This document shows, one piece after another, positions 34,934 through 42,497 of a stretch of 64,000 bases of DNA. The stretch is from Bacteroidaceae bacterium. Its GTDB lineage: Bacteria; Bacteroidota; Bacteroidia; Bacteroidales; Bacteroidaceae. The translations under genes were made by a program, and so were the position numbers. Positions within the stretch are counted from its first letter, which is position 1. Each line of letters opens with the position of its first letter. The notes under the pieces were generated by a model, which was not told where the DNA came from, searched no databases, and saw only the letters and a list, made by a program, of their open reading frames with translations. The stretch lies in assembly GCA_017465905.1 (NCBI GenBank), contig JAFTVE010000047.1:1-64000 (forward strand). The letters are read 5' to 3'.

Positions 34934-35539
34934 TCATCCGAAGTCGAGAGACAGCTGTCCGTCGCCCAAGAGGTTGTAGCTCATGCGGTGATAGGGCGTG
35001 AGGCCGTGCTCCTTGATGCCCGCGCGGTGCTTGGCGGTGGGGTATCCCTTGTTGTGGTTCCAGTCGTAGTGGGGGTACTCCTCGTGCAGGCGGTTCATGT
35101 AGTCGTCGCGGTAGGTCTTGGCAAGGATCGAGGCTGCCGCAATGTTCATCAGCTTGCCGTCGCCCTTGACCACCGTCTCGTAGGGAGTGTCGCCATAGGG
35201 CTTGAACTTATTGCCATCGATGACGATATACTGAGGGCGCAGGGTGAGCGCATCCAAGGCGCGGTGCATGGCGAGGATCGAGGCATTGAGGATATTGATT
35301 TCGTCAATCTCCTTGGCAGTGACGATGCCTAGCGCCCAAGCCAGCGCATCGCGCTCTACATCTTCGCGCAGGGCATAGCGCTGCCGCTCGGTGAGCTGCT
35401 TAGAGTCGTTGAGCAGGGGGTGCGAATAGTCGGGCGGCAGTATCACCGCAGCAGCATACACATCACCCGCCAAGCAGCCACGACCAGCCTCGTCGCAGCC
35501 AGCCTCAATAAGTTCGGGATGTAGGCAGGGCAACAGCAT
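34934..35539 (-). CDS. rnhB: Ribonuclease HII
   Basis: The 201-residue protein begins IEAGCDEAGRGCLAGDVYAAAV, holding the first two catalytic acidic residues (DE), with NDSKQL and LTLRPQYIVIDGNKF behind. RNase HII removes ribonucleotides and RNA from RNA-DNA hybrids. It is 19 bp downstream of the DUF3791/DUF3990 cassette on the same strand. Confidence 0.96.
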   Translation of the reverse strand: MLLPCLHPELIEAGCDEAGRGCLAGDVYAAAVILPPDYSHPLLNDSKQLTERQRYALREDVERDALAWALGIVTAKEIDEINILNASILAMHRALDALTLRPQYIVIDGNKFKPYGDTPYETVVKGDGKLMNIAAASILAKTYRDDYMNRLHEEYPHYDWNHNKGYPTAKHRAGIKEHGLTPYHRMSYNLLGDGQLSLDFG

Positions 35540-35558
35540 ATTATTCTCTTTGGGGATA

Positions 35559-35783
35559 TCACATCATCTTTCCTGTCAGCAACTCATGTTCCAAGCATTC
35601 GTAGATATAGGGAGTGCTTTGTGAGTACAATCCGTTTTTTGAGTCAATCAAGCGTGCATAGGTGTCCGAAGTATACAATGTATCGAATGCTTCGTGTAAC
35701 TCCATACCACGCTCCTCGACAAGCAATAAGATTAGTTCCTTGCTTATCTCTTCTATCATGAAATTGATTTCCTCCTTTTTCAT
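35559..35783 (-). CDS. DUF3791 small protein, downstream copy
   Basis: The 74-residue helical protein has NFMIEEISKELILLLVEERGMELHEAF followed by ARLIDSKNGLYSQSTPYIYECLE, the DUF3791 pattern. It overlaps the DUF3990 gene by 4 bp. DUF3791 proteins are typically beside DUF3990, suggesting an antitoxin or partner. It is related to, but clearly different from, the copy upstream of DUF3990. Confidence 0.78.
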   Translation of the reverse strand: MKKEEINFMIEEISKELILLLVEERGMELHEAFDTLYTSDTYARLIDSKNGLYSQSTPYIYECLEHELLTGKMM

Positions 35784-36259
35784 ATTCGTCTCAAATGCTT
35801 GATTGCTTTCTCCGTACCGAAGAAGTACTGGAAACTGATACCCCTCATATACTGCAGTTCTTGAATGAAGCGCTCCATATCTATAATGCCTGCCGTAAAG
35901 CGACGTATCTGAAAGCCTACGGCATCATTGGCGATGGGGCCTATCACAACATCGTATGGATGCACAGCGTCACGGGTTCTATTTCTTCTGTTGGCCAATA
36001 CGAACTCTGCCCACTCTCTGCTATACTCACCGAAGTTCTGTACCAATAGTTCATTACCTTGCAAGAGTGTCTCGTCAAACTCATATTCGTAAACCTTCGG
36101 CTCACCCTCACCACTCTGTTCGGTTTTACGCTTGGCCAATTCCATGGCTTGTTCTCTATTTGCCGACAGGTAGAACCCACAACCAAAATCCTTTCCAACC
36201 TTTGATTTTGTGAGATCTATTTCGTTAAACTCTACGTTTGTGCCATGGTACAGTTTCAT
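35780..36259 (-). CDS. DUF3990 protein (ADP-ribosyltransferase-like fold), putative toxin
   Basis: The 159-residue protein begins MKLYHGTNVEFNEIDL, with a central DFGCGFYLSANREQAMELAKRK: the H-G-T, then F-G-x-G-F-Y-x-S pattern typical of DUF3990, a family in the ADP-ribosyltransferase clan. NAD-dependent modification of a host or phage target is a reasonable inference, but a catalytic Glu is not certain by eye. It is embedded between two DUF3791 genes with 4-bp overlaps on both sides, which implies tightly coupled translation, as in toxin-antitoxin operons. Confidence 0.8.
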   Translation of the reverse strand: MKLYHGTNVEFNEIDLTKSKVGKDFGCGFYLSANREQAMELAKRKTEQSGEGEPKVYEYEFDETLLQGNELLVQNFGEYSREWAEFVLANRRNRTRDAVHPYDVVIGPIANDAVGFQIRRFTAGIIDMERFIQELQYMRGISFQYFFGTEKAIKHLRRI

Positions 36260-36480
36260 GCCAGTGCTCCTCCTTTCCGTTTGCAGTATGCCGTAAGGTC
36301 AGTTATTACATCCTCGAAGGGGAGCGTATGCTCCACCTCATAGTACTTATCAATGAATTCCAGACCCTTATAACGGTTCAAGTAGCGATACGACTGCGCG
36401 TTGCTGAGCGAGTGCATCGCTGCAAAATCGCTTATCACGGCAATCATATAATTCACCTTATCTACAAATTTCTTATCCAT
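36256..36480 (-). CDS. DUF3791 small protein, upstream copy
   Basis: The 74-residue protein has VNYMIAVISDFAAMHSLSNAQSYRYL and FIDKYYEVEHTLPFEDVITDL, matching DUF3791. It is first in the operon and overlaps DUF3990 by 4 bp. A likely autoregulatory operator (36518-36536) lies just upstream, fitting an antitoxin placed first. Confidence 0.78.
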   Translation of the reverse strand: MDKKFVDKVNYMIAVISDFAAMHSLSNAQSYRYLNRYKGLEFIDKYYEVEHTLPFEDVITDLTAYCKRKGGALA

Positions 36481-36517
36481 ACAGAAACTCCATTTGTATT
36501 TTTCACGGTGTAAAGAT

Positions 36518-36536
36518 ACTAAATACTTTGTTTAGT
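36518..36536 (-). promoter_or_regulatory. Operator-like palindrome before the DUF3791/DUF3990 operon
   Basis: ACTAAATACTTTGTTTAGT has 6-bp arms (ACTAAA/TTTAGT) around a TACTTTG centre. It overlaps a -7-like TATCTTTA on the minus strand. It is about 40 bp from the first start codon. Confidence 0.5.
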
Positions 36537-36897
36537 AAATACAAATAGCCGAAACTTTTTGTTTTTTCCTACAGCCACCAAGAAAGTTTCCCAAAAGTAT
36601 GGATTTCTATATGATAAGAGAGAAAGACGAGCAATTTACTGTCTCCACCAAACAAAACGATCAGAAATCCCGTACAAAATTTTCGAAGCATATTGGTAGG
36701 AAATCCTACGATTTGCTTACACGCCACAGAAATCGGAAGTATAGACTTTTCAACTCCCGTGGCAGATTGTCATCGGTTTACTATTTCTTGCTGACGCTTT
36801 GCATTTTTCTAATGGCCCGTGGCTGCGTTCTTTTTGTTCGCCTTGGGGATTGGGCAGAGATAGCGCAAGGATAGGGCATATAAAGACATAATCCACG
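36537..36897. other. Gene-free stretch left of the 31-bp repeat
   Basis: About 360 bp with one weak rightward reading frame (36599-36874, no ribosome-binding site and no known domain). I see no RNA gene or clear repeat here. It may be decayed mobile DNA. Confidence 0.4.
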
Positions 36898-36928
36898 AAG
36901 CCTTCAAAGTACGTCTACGCCTATTCTT
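36898..36928 (+). repeat. 31-bp inverted repeat, left copy
   Basis: The 31 bases from AAGCCTTCAAAG to CCTATTCTT match 40903-40933 in opposite orientation with one mismatch. A second shared segment, GGTTTCGGCCAAGT (36990-37003), also recurs inverted at 40585-40598, in mirror order. On the minus strand the 31-mer would encode KNRRRRTLKA in both copies. Confidence 0.85.
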
Positions 36929-36954
36929 TGAAGACTTCATGGAGTTAAAAGAAA

Positions 36955-36981
36955 GCCCCGCACTATCATTGAGTGCGGGGC
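36955..36981 (-). terminator. Terminator of the WYL/GIY-YIG operon
   Basis: GCCCCGCACT and AGTGCGGGGC form a 10-bp perfect stem with a 7-base loop. On the minus strand it is followed by TTTCTTTT. It lies 34 bp after the last gene of the operon. Confidence 0.85.
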
Positions 36982-37014
36982 GTGCTATCGGTTTCGGCCA
37001 AGTTGACAAGTATG

Positions 37015-37806
37015 TTAATCCAATAGTTCCTTTATCCTATCAACTGTTATTGCAGATGCCTTAATGTTACGTGCTTTGAAGAATGCCCTGATATAAGTTT
37101 TGTTAATCTTAGTCACACCTTCTTGTTGCATCCATTCTACATATTCATTTTTCCATTGTTCAACATTGCTGATTTCTAATTCTGCAAAACGTCTGTTTAT
37201 TTCCTCTTTGCAATATTCTGTGGCATTATCCAATTTTTTCCACACTTCTTCTGGAACATTACAGCGTCTATAATATAGACCTATATGTTTCGGGAATCCA
37301 TCGCGGGCTTTCACAAATACCGAACGATCGTATCCATAGTGAAGTTCTGGATAATTCTCCCACATATATGCAAACATTTTTTCATTAAACTCTTCTTGTG
37401 TCCACTTCTTGACAATAGGCAGGTTCTTGTAAAAGAGTTTTTCTTCTTCTCTCCATCTAGCCTCATTCTCGGCGCGTGTCTGAATCCAAGTTGCTTTTTC
37501 ATCCTCGTCCAGATGTTCAGGAGGTGCATTGAAATAATTGTCAAATTCATCACCATCTTCATCCCAGTCATCATCGTCTTCTATACTAGAGGACTTTCTT
37601 GTCAGACGCGCTGCCAATAACCTACTATCATCCGATTGTGATGCATCGTTTTTTATCAACAGACATTTATCTGTTACATCTGAAGACTCTTCCGACATGA
37701 TGACATCAATTACCTCATCCGAAAGATTCATTCGGTCAAGACATTGAATCTCCGTCAAACTGAAGTTGTATTTCTCCAGCAATCGTAGTTTAATGCTTAT
37801 ATCCAT
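37015..37806 (-). CDS. Unknown protein, last gene of the WYL operon
   Basis: The 263-residue protein has a helical N terminus (MDISIKLRLLEKYNFSLTEIQCLD), a very acidic linker (SSIEDDDDWDEDGDEFDNYF, about residues 73-92) and a Trp/Tyr-rich helical C-terminal half (MWENYPELHYGYD, LYYRRCNVPEEVWKKLD). I recognise no domain or catalytic motif. It lies 5 bp behind the 53-residue gene. As the largest unknown of the operon it could be the effector or a structural partner. Confidence 0.7.
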   Translation of the reverse strand: MDISIKLRLLEKYNFSLTEIQCLDRMNLSDEVIDVIMSEESSDVTDKCLLIKNDASQSDDSRLLAARLTRKSSSIEDDDDWDEDGDEFDNYFNAPPEHLDEDEKATWIQTRAENEARWREEEKLFYKNLPIVKKWTQEEFNEKMFAYMWENYPELHYGYDRSVFVKARDGFPKHIGLYYRRCNVPEEVWKKLDNATEYCKEEINRRFAELEISNVEQWKNEYVEWMQQEGVTKINKTYIRAFFKARNIKASAITVDRIKELLD

Positions 37807-37811
37807 ATCTC

Positions 37812-37973
37812 TCAGTTGTTATTCATTACACGTTCATACCAATCGTGAAAATCGTCTACTGTGGCGTAGGGATTCATTTCAATATAGTTTATTGCATAGT
37901 CAAGCGAGACGGAATAACCATAAGTCTCGTACAACTCTTCTATCAGTACTTCGGGATCAATGGGAACAAACAT
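37812..37973 (-). CDS. 53-residue acidic protein in the WYL operon
   Basis: The short frame begins MFVPIDPEVLIEELYETYG and ends FHDWYERVMNNN. It overlaps the preceding gene by 17 bp and is 5 bp from the next, which supports it as a real coupled gene despite its size. It is strongly acidic and helical, with no known family. Confidence 0.65.
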   Translation of the reverse strand: MFVPIDPEVLIEELYETYGYSVSLDYAINYIEMNPYATVDDFHDWYERVMNNN

Positions 37974-38217
37974 GTGCTAGTTGATTATAAAACTCATTAA
38001 TCACACTGCTCTCAGCACTATTCAAAATCTTTCCCTTATATTTTTCGTAGGCGCCTTTAAGTTCATCCTTTGATGCAGGAAGTGAAGAAGTATCAACGCC
38101 ATATTGTTTCTTGATAAAGGGAACTACCTTGTTCAACGCGGAGAAACGAACCTTACTTTTCAGGTTTCTACTATTCAGTTCCTCTTCCACTAATGTTTTT
38201 AATTGTTCGATTGTCAT
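37957..38217 (-). CDS. Small unknown protein in the WYL operon
   Basis: The 86-residue protein begins MTIEQLKTLVEEELNSRNLKSKV, is helical and mildly basic, and ends in NEFYNQLAHVCSH. No family is recognised. It is followed by the overlapping 53-residue gene. Confidence 0.65.
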   Translation of the reverse strand: MTIEQLKTLVEEELNSRNLKSKVRFSALNKVVPFIKKQYGVDTSSLPASKDELKGAYEKYKGKILNSAESSVINEFYNQLAHVCSH

Positions 38218-38269
38218 AACAACTACTTTTAATTATAAAATTGGGAATCTGAAAATCTATTTCAATATA

Positions 38270-38575
38270 TTATATTTTTTGGATCTTTAAAAGAAAATTC
38301 TTAAAGTTGATTTTCCAATATCCTTCCGCCAGGCATTGAAATTCATCACTACTGTCCAACACCCTTTTTAGGTTTCTTGCTACTGCGCTATTCCCTATGC
38401 GAGGCACATTGGCATCATATATAGTAAGATTAAAATCATAACCAGAGGCTAGTCTATTCCCTGCCGCCTCAAAATCCTGCTTTTTAAGTTGGAGTTCTCC
38501 GCCACCATCTTTCATTACCTCAATAATACGAGATAAGTTGTCCATCCAAATCTGAGTATACAAATTTTGTCTCAT
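38270..38575 (-). CDS. Small unknown protein in the WYL operon
   Basis: The 101-residue protein (MRQNLYTQIWMDNLSRIIEVM...) has a mixed alpha/beta pattern, with DFNLTIYDANVPRIGNSAVARNLKRVL in the middle. No domain is recognised. It lies 26 bp behind the GIY-YIG gene and 52 bp before the next. Confidence 0.6.
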   Translation of the reverse strand: MRQNLYTQIWMDNLSRIIEVMKDGGGELQLKKQDFEAAGNRLASGYDFNLTIYDANVPRIGNSAVARNLKRVLDSSDEFQCLAEGYWKINFKNFLLKIQKI

Positions 38576-38601
38576 AACATATATATTAAAAGTTCAACCA
38601 T

Positions 38602-39081
38602 TCAGTCTTGAAGATTAGCAAAGGGTCGCTTCCCATTATGATTCTTCTTAAATTCTGCAATCATAGCAGCCTCCACCCTTCGCGAATCTTCTACGCATTT
38701 CCAACAAACGACCAAATCATCAGAGTCAGCCAATTGCCAAATGTATCGGCCTCCATAATGTCCTACATTTTTACCACTTCCAAATCTCATGTACTGTTTG
38801 ATTCGCTTAAAAAGTTCCGTTGCTTTCCCTATATATACAATAGGTTCTGCATCTATCCAATTATAGCGAAGTTCGTCAATACTGACATTAGGCTCTTTAT
38901 CATTATGATATCCACCAGTTCCTTTTGTTAAGAATTGTGGTTCAGCATCTTTCAATCGCAAAATCTGATAAACTCCCTCAACTTTAGGGATACCACCACT
39001 CTCGAAGTTCTTCTTCAAATCCCTAACACTCACGAAGCCTTCGAAGCCTTCGCACATAAGTTTTTCCTTAATGTTTTCCAT
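38602..39081 (-). CDS. GIY-YIG-type nuclease domain protein
   Basis: This protein is about 159 residues. The hallmark strands are GVYQILRL (GIY position) and PIVYIGKATELFKRIKQY (YIG position with the conserved Arg-like basic helix), followed by Glu in RVEAAMIAEFKKNHNGKRPFAN, the metal-binding position. GIY-YIG domains cut DNA in repair, homing and restriction. I use the ATG at 39081 because AGGAG stands 6 bases before it; the upstream ATG overlaps the previous gene. In a WYL-regulated operon it is the likely effector nuclease. Confidence 0.82.
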   Translation of the reverse strand: MENIKEKLMCEGFEGFVSVRDLKKNFESGGIPKVEGVYQILRLKDAEPQFLTKGTGGYHNDKEPNVSIDELRYNWIDAEPIVYIGKATELFKRIKQYMRFGSGKNVGHYGGRYIWQLADSDDLVVCWKCVEDSRRVEAAMIAEFKKNHNGKRPFANLQD

Positions 39082-39089
39082 ACTCGCTC

Positions 39090-39539
39090 CTAACATTTAA
39101 TTATTTTATTAATAAACCTTGTCACTTTATTCCCATCCTGTTTACTCCAATCCACGTATTCGAAGAATCGTGTTTTGATAAGCGTTTCTATCAACTCTAC
39201 TGTTGCATCATAGATATTCTTTGCACCACTGAACTCTTCAAATTCGTGACCATCGAATATGTAGATTGGGTTACTCTCCGAGTCATTACCACAAATCCCT
39301 AGGTCAATACTAAATTGCATGGATTTCTTGGGTAGCATATCTATCAATCGGTCCAACGACCAAGCAGGCAAGGCCTTGTGCGAGATAGCTTCGCTGTCAG
39401 GACTACCGAAACCTATATATTCATGTCCTTCACGCTCATATACATACATGTCAGCCGTTTCTGGCAATACACCAGCCTTCACTAAGCGGTTTGACTGCTT
39501 GTAATTGGTGCAAATCTGAGATGGTTTTAATTTAATCAT
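39090..39539 (-). CDS. Unknown protein between the WYL regulator and the GIY-YIG nuclease
   Basis: The 149-residue alpha/beta protein contains KALPAWSLDRLIDMLPKKS, a motif I have seen only in uncharacterised Bacteroidota proteins, and an acidic segment FDGHEFEEFSGAKN. It overlaps the WYL gene's end by 4 bp. Its function is unknown. Confidence 0.7.
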   Translation of the reverse strand: MIKLKPSQICTNYKQSNRLVKAGVLPETADMYVYEREGHEYIGFGSPDSEAISHKALPAWSLDRLIDMLPKKSMQFSIDLGICGNDSESNPIYIFDGHEFEEFSGAKNIYDATVELIETLIKTRFFEYVDWSKQDGNKVTRFINKIIKC

Positions 39540-40447
39540 AGACTATTCCTTTTTAATGCTTCTTGATAAACCTTATATACTCTCTCACGCAAATGCAGTG
39601 GACGAATAACTGTCAGTGAGCGACTCCGCGAAAGGAGTTCCATAACAAAGTCATTCGTAATGCGTAGGCGTAGCGTGATTCGGAACTCTTCATCAGTGTC
39701 ACAAACGATACGTTGCGAATGATGCAGCGGAAGGGACTTCAAGAACTTGCCATCCAAGGCATCATAAGACAATTCAATGTCCTCAACCGGTACGTCCGTT
39801 TGTTGCCAGATACCGTATGAATCTCTGAATAGTTCATCGACATTTATAGACTCGTCGCGCTTAAACTTTTCGTGCTCCATCACTTCGATATTGGCTATTC
39901 GGTCTATTCCGTAACTCTTCAATGTATCCCCAACCTTTGCCAAAAGGTACCACCGCTGGTTCGATTCTTTCAAGAAATGAGGATGTGCATTGACACATAT
40001 TACATTATCATTGTGCCTGACAAGGGTGTAGTCAAACTTTATAGGATGCTGCTTGCGTATGGCATCAATGAGTAGCGGCATTTGCTCACTGCCTACGGGA
40101 CGATGATGTTCTGCCAAGATATACCGATTGTCCGCACTCTCGCTGTTTATGGCATTGAGTAGGTCAAAGTTCAGCAACATTTCTTCCGTGTTCGTAAAGA
40201 ATACAGGTTGGTCGGCCTGCAAGCAGTAGCCATAATTGTGTTTGTGTTCGATTGGGAATCCCAACTCACAGACATCTGCAATATCCCGTTGCAAAGTCCT
40301 CAGACTGATATCGGAGGGATGCCCGCGATACTCCAGTTCCCTGTTTACGTGTTGCAGCAACTCACCTGCCATTACGTAACGACCTTTCTCTCTCTGCAAT
40401 TTATTAATTATTAGCAGATACCTTGTCAATAATACAACATTCTTCAT
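39536..40447 (-). CDS. WYL-domain transcriptional regulator
   Basis: The 303-residue protein has an N-terminal winged helix (RYLLIINKLQ..., SLRTLQRDIADVCELGFPIE), a WYL core (QRWYLLAKVGDTLKSYGIDRI) and a C-terminal WCX-like part (IRPLHLRERVYKVYQEAL). WYL regulators bind nucleic-acid or nucleotide ligands and often repress anti-phage systems (BrxR/CapW type) until infection. It is the first gene of a seven-gene leftward operon. I start at MKNVVLLTRYLL, because the longer frame has no recognisable extension. Confidence 0.88.
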   Translation of the reverse strand: MKNVVLLTRYLLIINKLQREKGRYVMAGELLQHVNRELEYRGHPSDISLRTLQRDIADVCELGFPIEHKHNYGYCLQADQPVFFTNTEEMLLNFDLLNAINSESADNRYILAEHHRPVGSEQMPLLIDAIRKQHPIKFDYTLVRHNDNVICVNAHPHFLKESNQRWYLLAKVGDTLKSYGIDRIANIEVMEHEKFKRDESINVDELFRDSYGIWQQTDVPVEDIELSYDALDGKFLKSLPLHHSQRIVCDTDEEFRITLRLRITNDFVMELLSRSRSLTVIRPLHLRERVYKVYQEALKRNSL

Positions 40448-40540
40448 AGCATTACCATTTGTGCTGCAAATATATGTACTCCATGCGACATAACTTGTCA
40501 CTTCATATACAAAAATCAGCAAATTGCACATTATTCCAAT

Positions 40541-40765
40541 AAAAAAAGGAACGTGGACAACAACTTATCCAAACGTTCCTGGGTACTTGGCCGAAACCCA
40601 CAGCGACAGATAAATTGCGCCCACGTATAACGTAGGCGTTTAACCAACTTATTCTTGTCGCTGTTCTTTCCACGGCCAAGTTTCGGAACATTTTTAGAAT
40701 AAATAGCAAACGCTAACCAATATGTCTCTCGAACTGTACCGATAGCTCTTATCCGCACAATTCAA
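40541..40765 (-). ncRNA. Candidate structured small RNA (about 220 nt)
   Basis: On the minus strand a perfect -7 element TATCTTTG (40776-40769) is followed by about 220 nt that end in a hairpin (GGAACGT/ACGTTCC, 40548-40579) and seven T. Internal pairings include ACAGCGACA (40600-40608) with TGTCGCTGT (40656-40664), CCGAAAC (40591-40597) with GTTTCGG (40680-40686), a mutually exclusive CTTGGCC/GGCCAAG pairing, and a tip hairpin around 40619-40637. A 75-codon frame overlaps it but runs through the terminator, so I favour RNA. A -33 box is not clear. Confidence 0.55.
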
Positions 40766-40902
40766 TCGCAAAGATACACTTTTTATCGAAACATCAGTGC
40801 CCTCACACAAAATTATTATTCCTCAACCCCTACAACTTATCCGTAGCAGCCCCTTAATCAAGCAGCCCATGCGTCCACTCGCAACAACCTATAACGTCTG
40901 AG

Positions 40903-40933
40903 AAGAATAGGCGTAGGCGTACTTTGAAGGCTT
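40903..40933 (-). repeat. 31-bp inverted repeat, right copy
   Basis: Inverted partner of 36898-36928 with one mismatch. The two copies bracket the WYL/GIY-YIG operon. Confidence 0.85.
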
Positions 40934-41004
40934 TGTAGGTTGTTTGTGCCAGACAATACGCTGTCACGTCGTCGAAACTCAGTTTGCTGCTGTTTGGGCT
41001 TATC

Positions 41005-41172
41005 CAAACTGGAGTTTTTCTTCGTTAAAACTACAGTTTTTCTTTGCCCAAACTGGAGTTTGGATATAGGCAAACTGGTGTTTGGAGCCTTTGATAAAAA
41101 AATATCATAGGCTTGACAAAATTTTGTCGCACCTATGATAATTTTTTATCACCACTGTGAAAAACTTTTTTC
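41005..41172. repeat. Array of eight 14-bp palindromes at exact 22-bp period
   Basis: Units start at 41005, 41027, 41049, 41071, 41093, 41115, 41137 and 41159. The first four are of the type CAAACTGGAGTTTG, the fifth and seventh GATA...TATC, the sixth GACAAAATTTTGTC and the eighth GAAAAACTTTTTTC. Spacers are always 8 bp and differ in sequence. Sequence varies while symmetry and period are kept. Another AAACT-C-AGTTT palindrome lies at 40975-40985. It sits downstream of sufS and beside the 31-bp repeat. Confidence 0.88.
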
Positions 41173-41270
41173 ACACCTATGAAAATTCTTGCAAAAAGTG
41201 TACGAATGGCCCAAACGCACTGCTCCGCTCAATTATCGGAGCTAACACCCTTTGAGGGTAGAGGTCTGCA

Positions 41271-42485
41271 TCAGAACATCTTACGCACTCTGTCCACGGC
41301 AGCAACAAGGGCGTCGACCTCCTCCATCGTGTTGTATAGGGCAAATGAGGCGCGTACGGTGCCGGGGATACCCATGCGCTGCATCAGGGGCTGGGCGCAG
41401 TGGTGGCCGGTGCGCACGGCAATGCCGAGGCGGTCGAGCAGGGTGCCGAGGTCGGAGGGATGTATGTCGCCCACGTTGAAGGAGATGACGGCGCCGCGCT
41501 CTTCGGCCTCGCCGATGATACGCATACCGGGAATCTCTCGTAGGCGCTGCAGGGCATAGTCGGTGAGTGCCTTCTCGTGGGCGGCAATATTGTCTATGCC
41601 GAGGGCCGACACATAGTCGAGAGCGCGGGCAAAGGCGGTGGTGCCGATGTAGTCGGGCGTGCCGGCCTCAAACTTGTAGGGCAGTTCGTTGAAGGTGGTG
41701 CGCTCGAACGAGACGGTCTGTATCATCTCGCCACCGCCCTGATAGGGGGGCATGCGGTCGAGCCAATGCTCCTTGCCGTACAGCACGCCGATACCCGTGG
41801 GGCCATATACCTTGTGGGCACTGAAGGCATAGAAGTCGGCATCGAGGTCCTGCACATCGACGGCGATATGCGGTATGCTCTGTGCACCATCGACGGCAAA
41901 GGGCACATCGTGCTCGTGGGCGATGCGTATCATCTCACGGACGGGGTTGACGGTGCCCAAGACGTTGGACACGTGCATCACAGAGACGAGGCGTGTGTGC
42001 TCGTTGAAGAGCTTGACGTACTCGTCCATACAGATTTCGCCTCGGTCGGTGATGGGTATCACACGCAGGCGGATGCCCTTGCGTGCCTCGAGCAGCTGCC
42101 AAGGCACGATGTTGCTGTGGTGCTCCATCGTAGAGACAATCACCTCGTCGCCCTCGCGAAGGAAGGCCTCGCCAAACGAGGAGGCCAGCAGGTTGATGGC
42201 CTCGGTGGTGCCGCGGGTGAAGATAATCTCATTGGTGGAGGCGGCATTGATAAAGGTACGCACGCGCTCGCGCGATGCTTCGTGCAGACGCGTGGCCTCC
42301 TGCGAGAGGAAGTGTACGCCGCGATGCACATTGGCATTCACCGAGTAGTACTCCTCGGTGATGGCATCGACCACCGTGCGCGGCTTCTGCGTGGTGGCAC
42401 CATTGTCGAGGTATACCAACGGCTTGCCATACACCTCGCGACCGAGGATGGGGAAATCTTTACGAATATCAGATATGTTATACAT
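41271..42485 (-). CDS. sufS: Cysteine desulfurase SufS
   Basis: The 404-residue class V aminotransferase-fold enzyme has the PLP lysine in AFSAHKVYGPTGIG and the persulfide cysteine in RTGHHCAQPLM. It takes sulfur from cysteine for Fe-S cluster assembly. Other suf genes are not in this window upstream of it; the neighbour upstream is the GH106-like gene, 12 bp away, so it may be transcribed with it by chance. Confidence 0.95.
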   Translation of the reverse strand: MYNISDIRKDFPILGREVYGKPLVYLDNGATTQKPRTVVDAITEEYYSVNANVHRGVHFLSQEATRLHEASRERVRTFINAASTNEIIFTRGTTEAINLLASSFGEAFLREGDEVIVSTMEHHSNIVPWQLLEARKGIRLRVIPITDRGEICMDEYVKLFNEHTRLVSVMHVSNVLGTVNPVREMIRIAHEHDVPFAVDGAQSIPHIAVDVQDLDADFYAFSAHKVYGPTGIGVLYGKEHWLDRMPPYQGGGEMIQTVSFERTTFNELPYKFEAGTPDYIGTTAFARALDYVSALGIDNIAAHEKALTDYALQRLREIPGMRIIGEAEERGAVISFNVGDIHPSDLGTLLDRLGIAVRTGHHCAQPLMQRMGIPGTVRASFALYNTMEEVDALVAAVDRVRKMF

Positions 42486-42497
42486 TGCTTCTATATC

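Noticed and set aside
36599..36874. 91-codon rightward frame in the gap before the WYL operon
   Set aside because: No ribosome-binding site, no domain, and no neighbour on that strand; kept only as a gene-free stretch.
40531..40758. 75-codon leftward frame
   Set aside because: It runs through a strong terminator hairpin and shows paired stems instead of protein features; a structured RNA explains it better.
41005..41172. Possible CRISPR array at the 22-bp periodic palindromes
   Set aside because: The repeated units are not identical, spacers are only 8 bp, and no cas gene is present.
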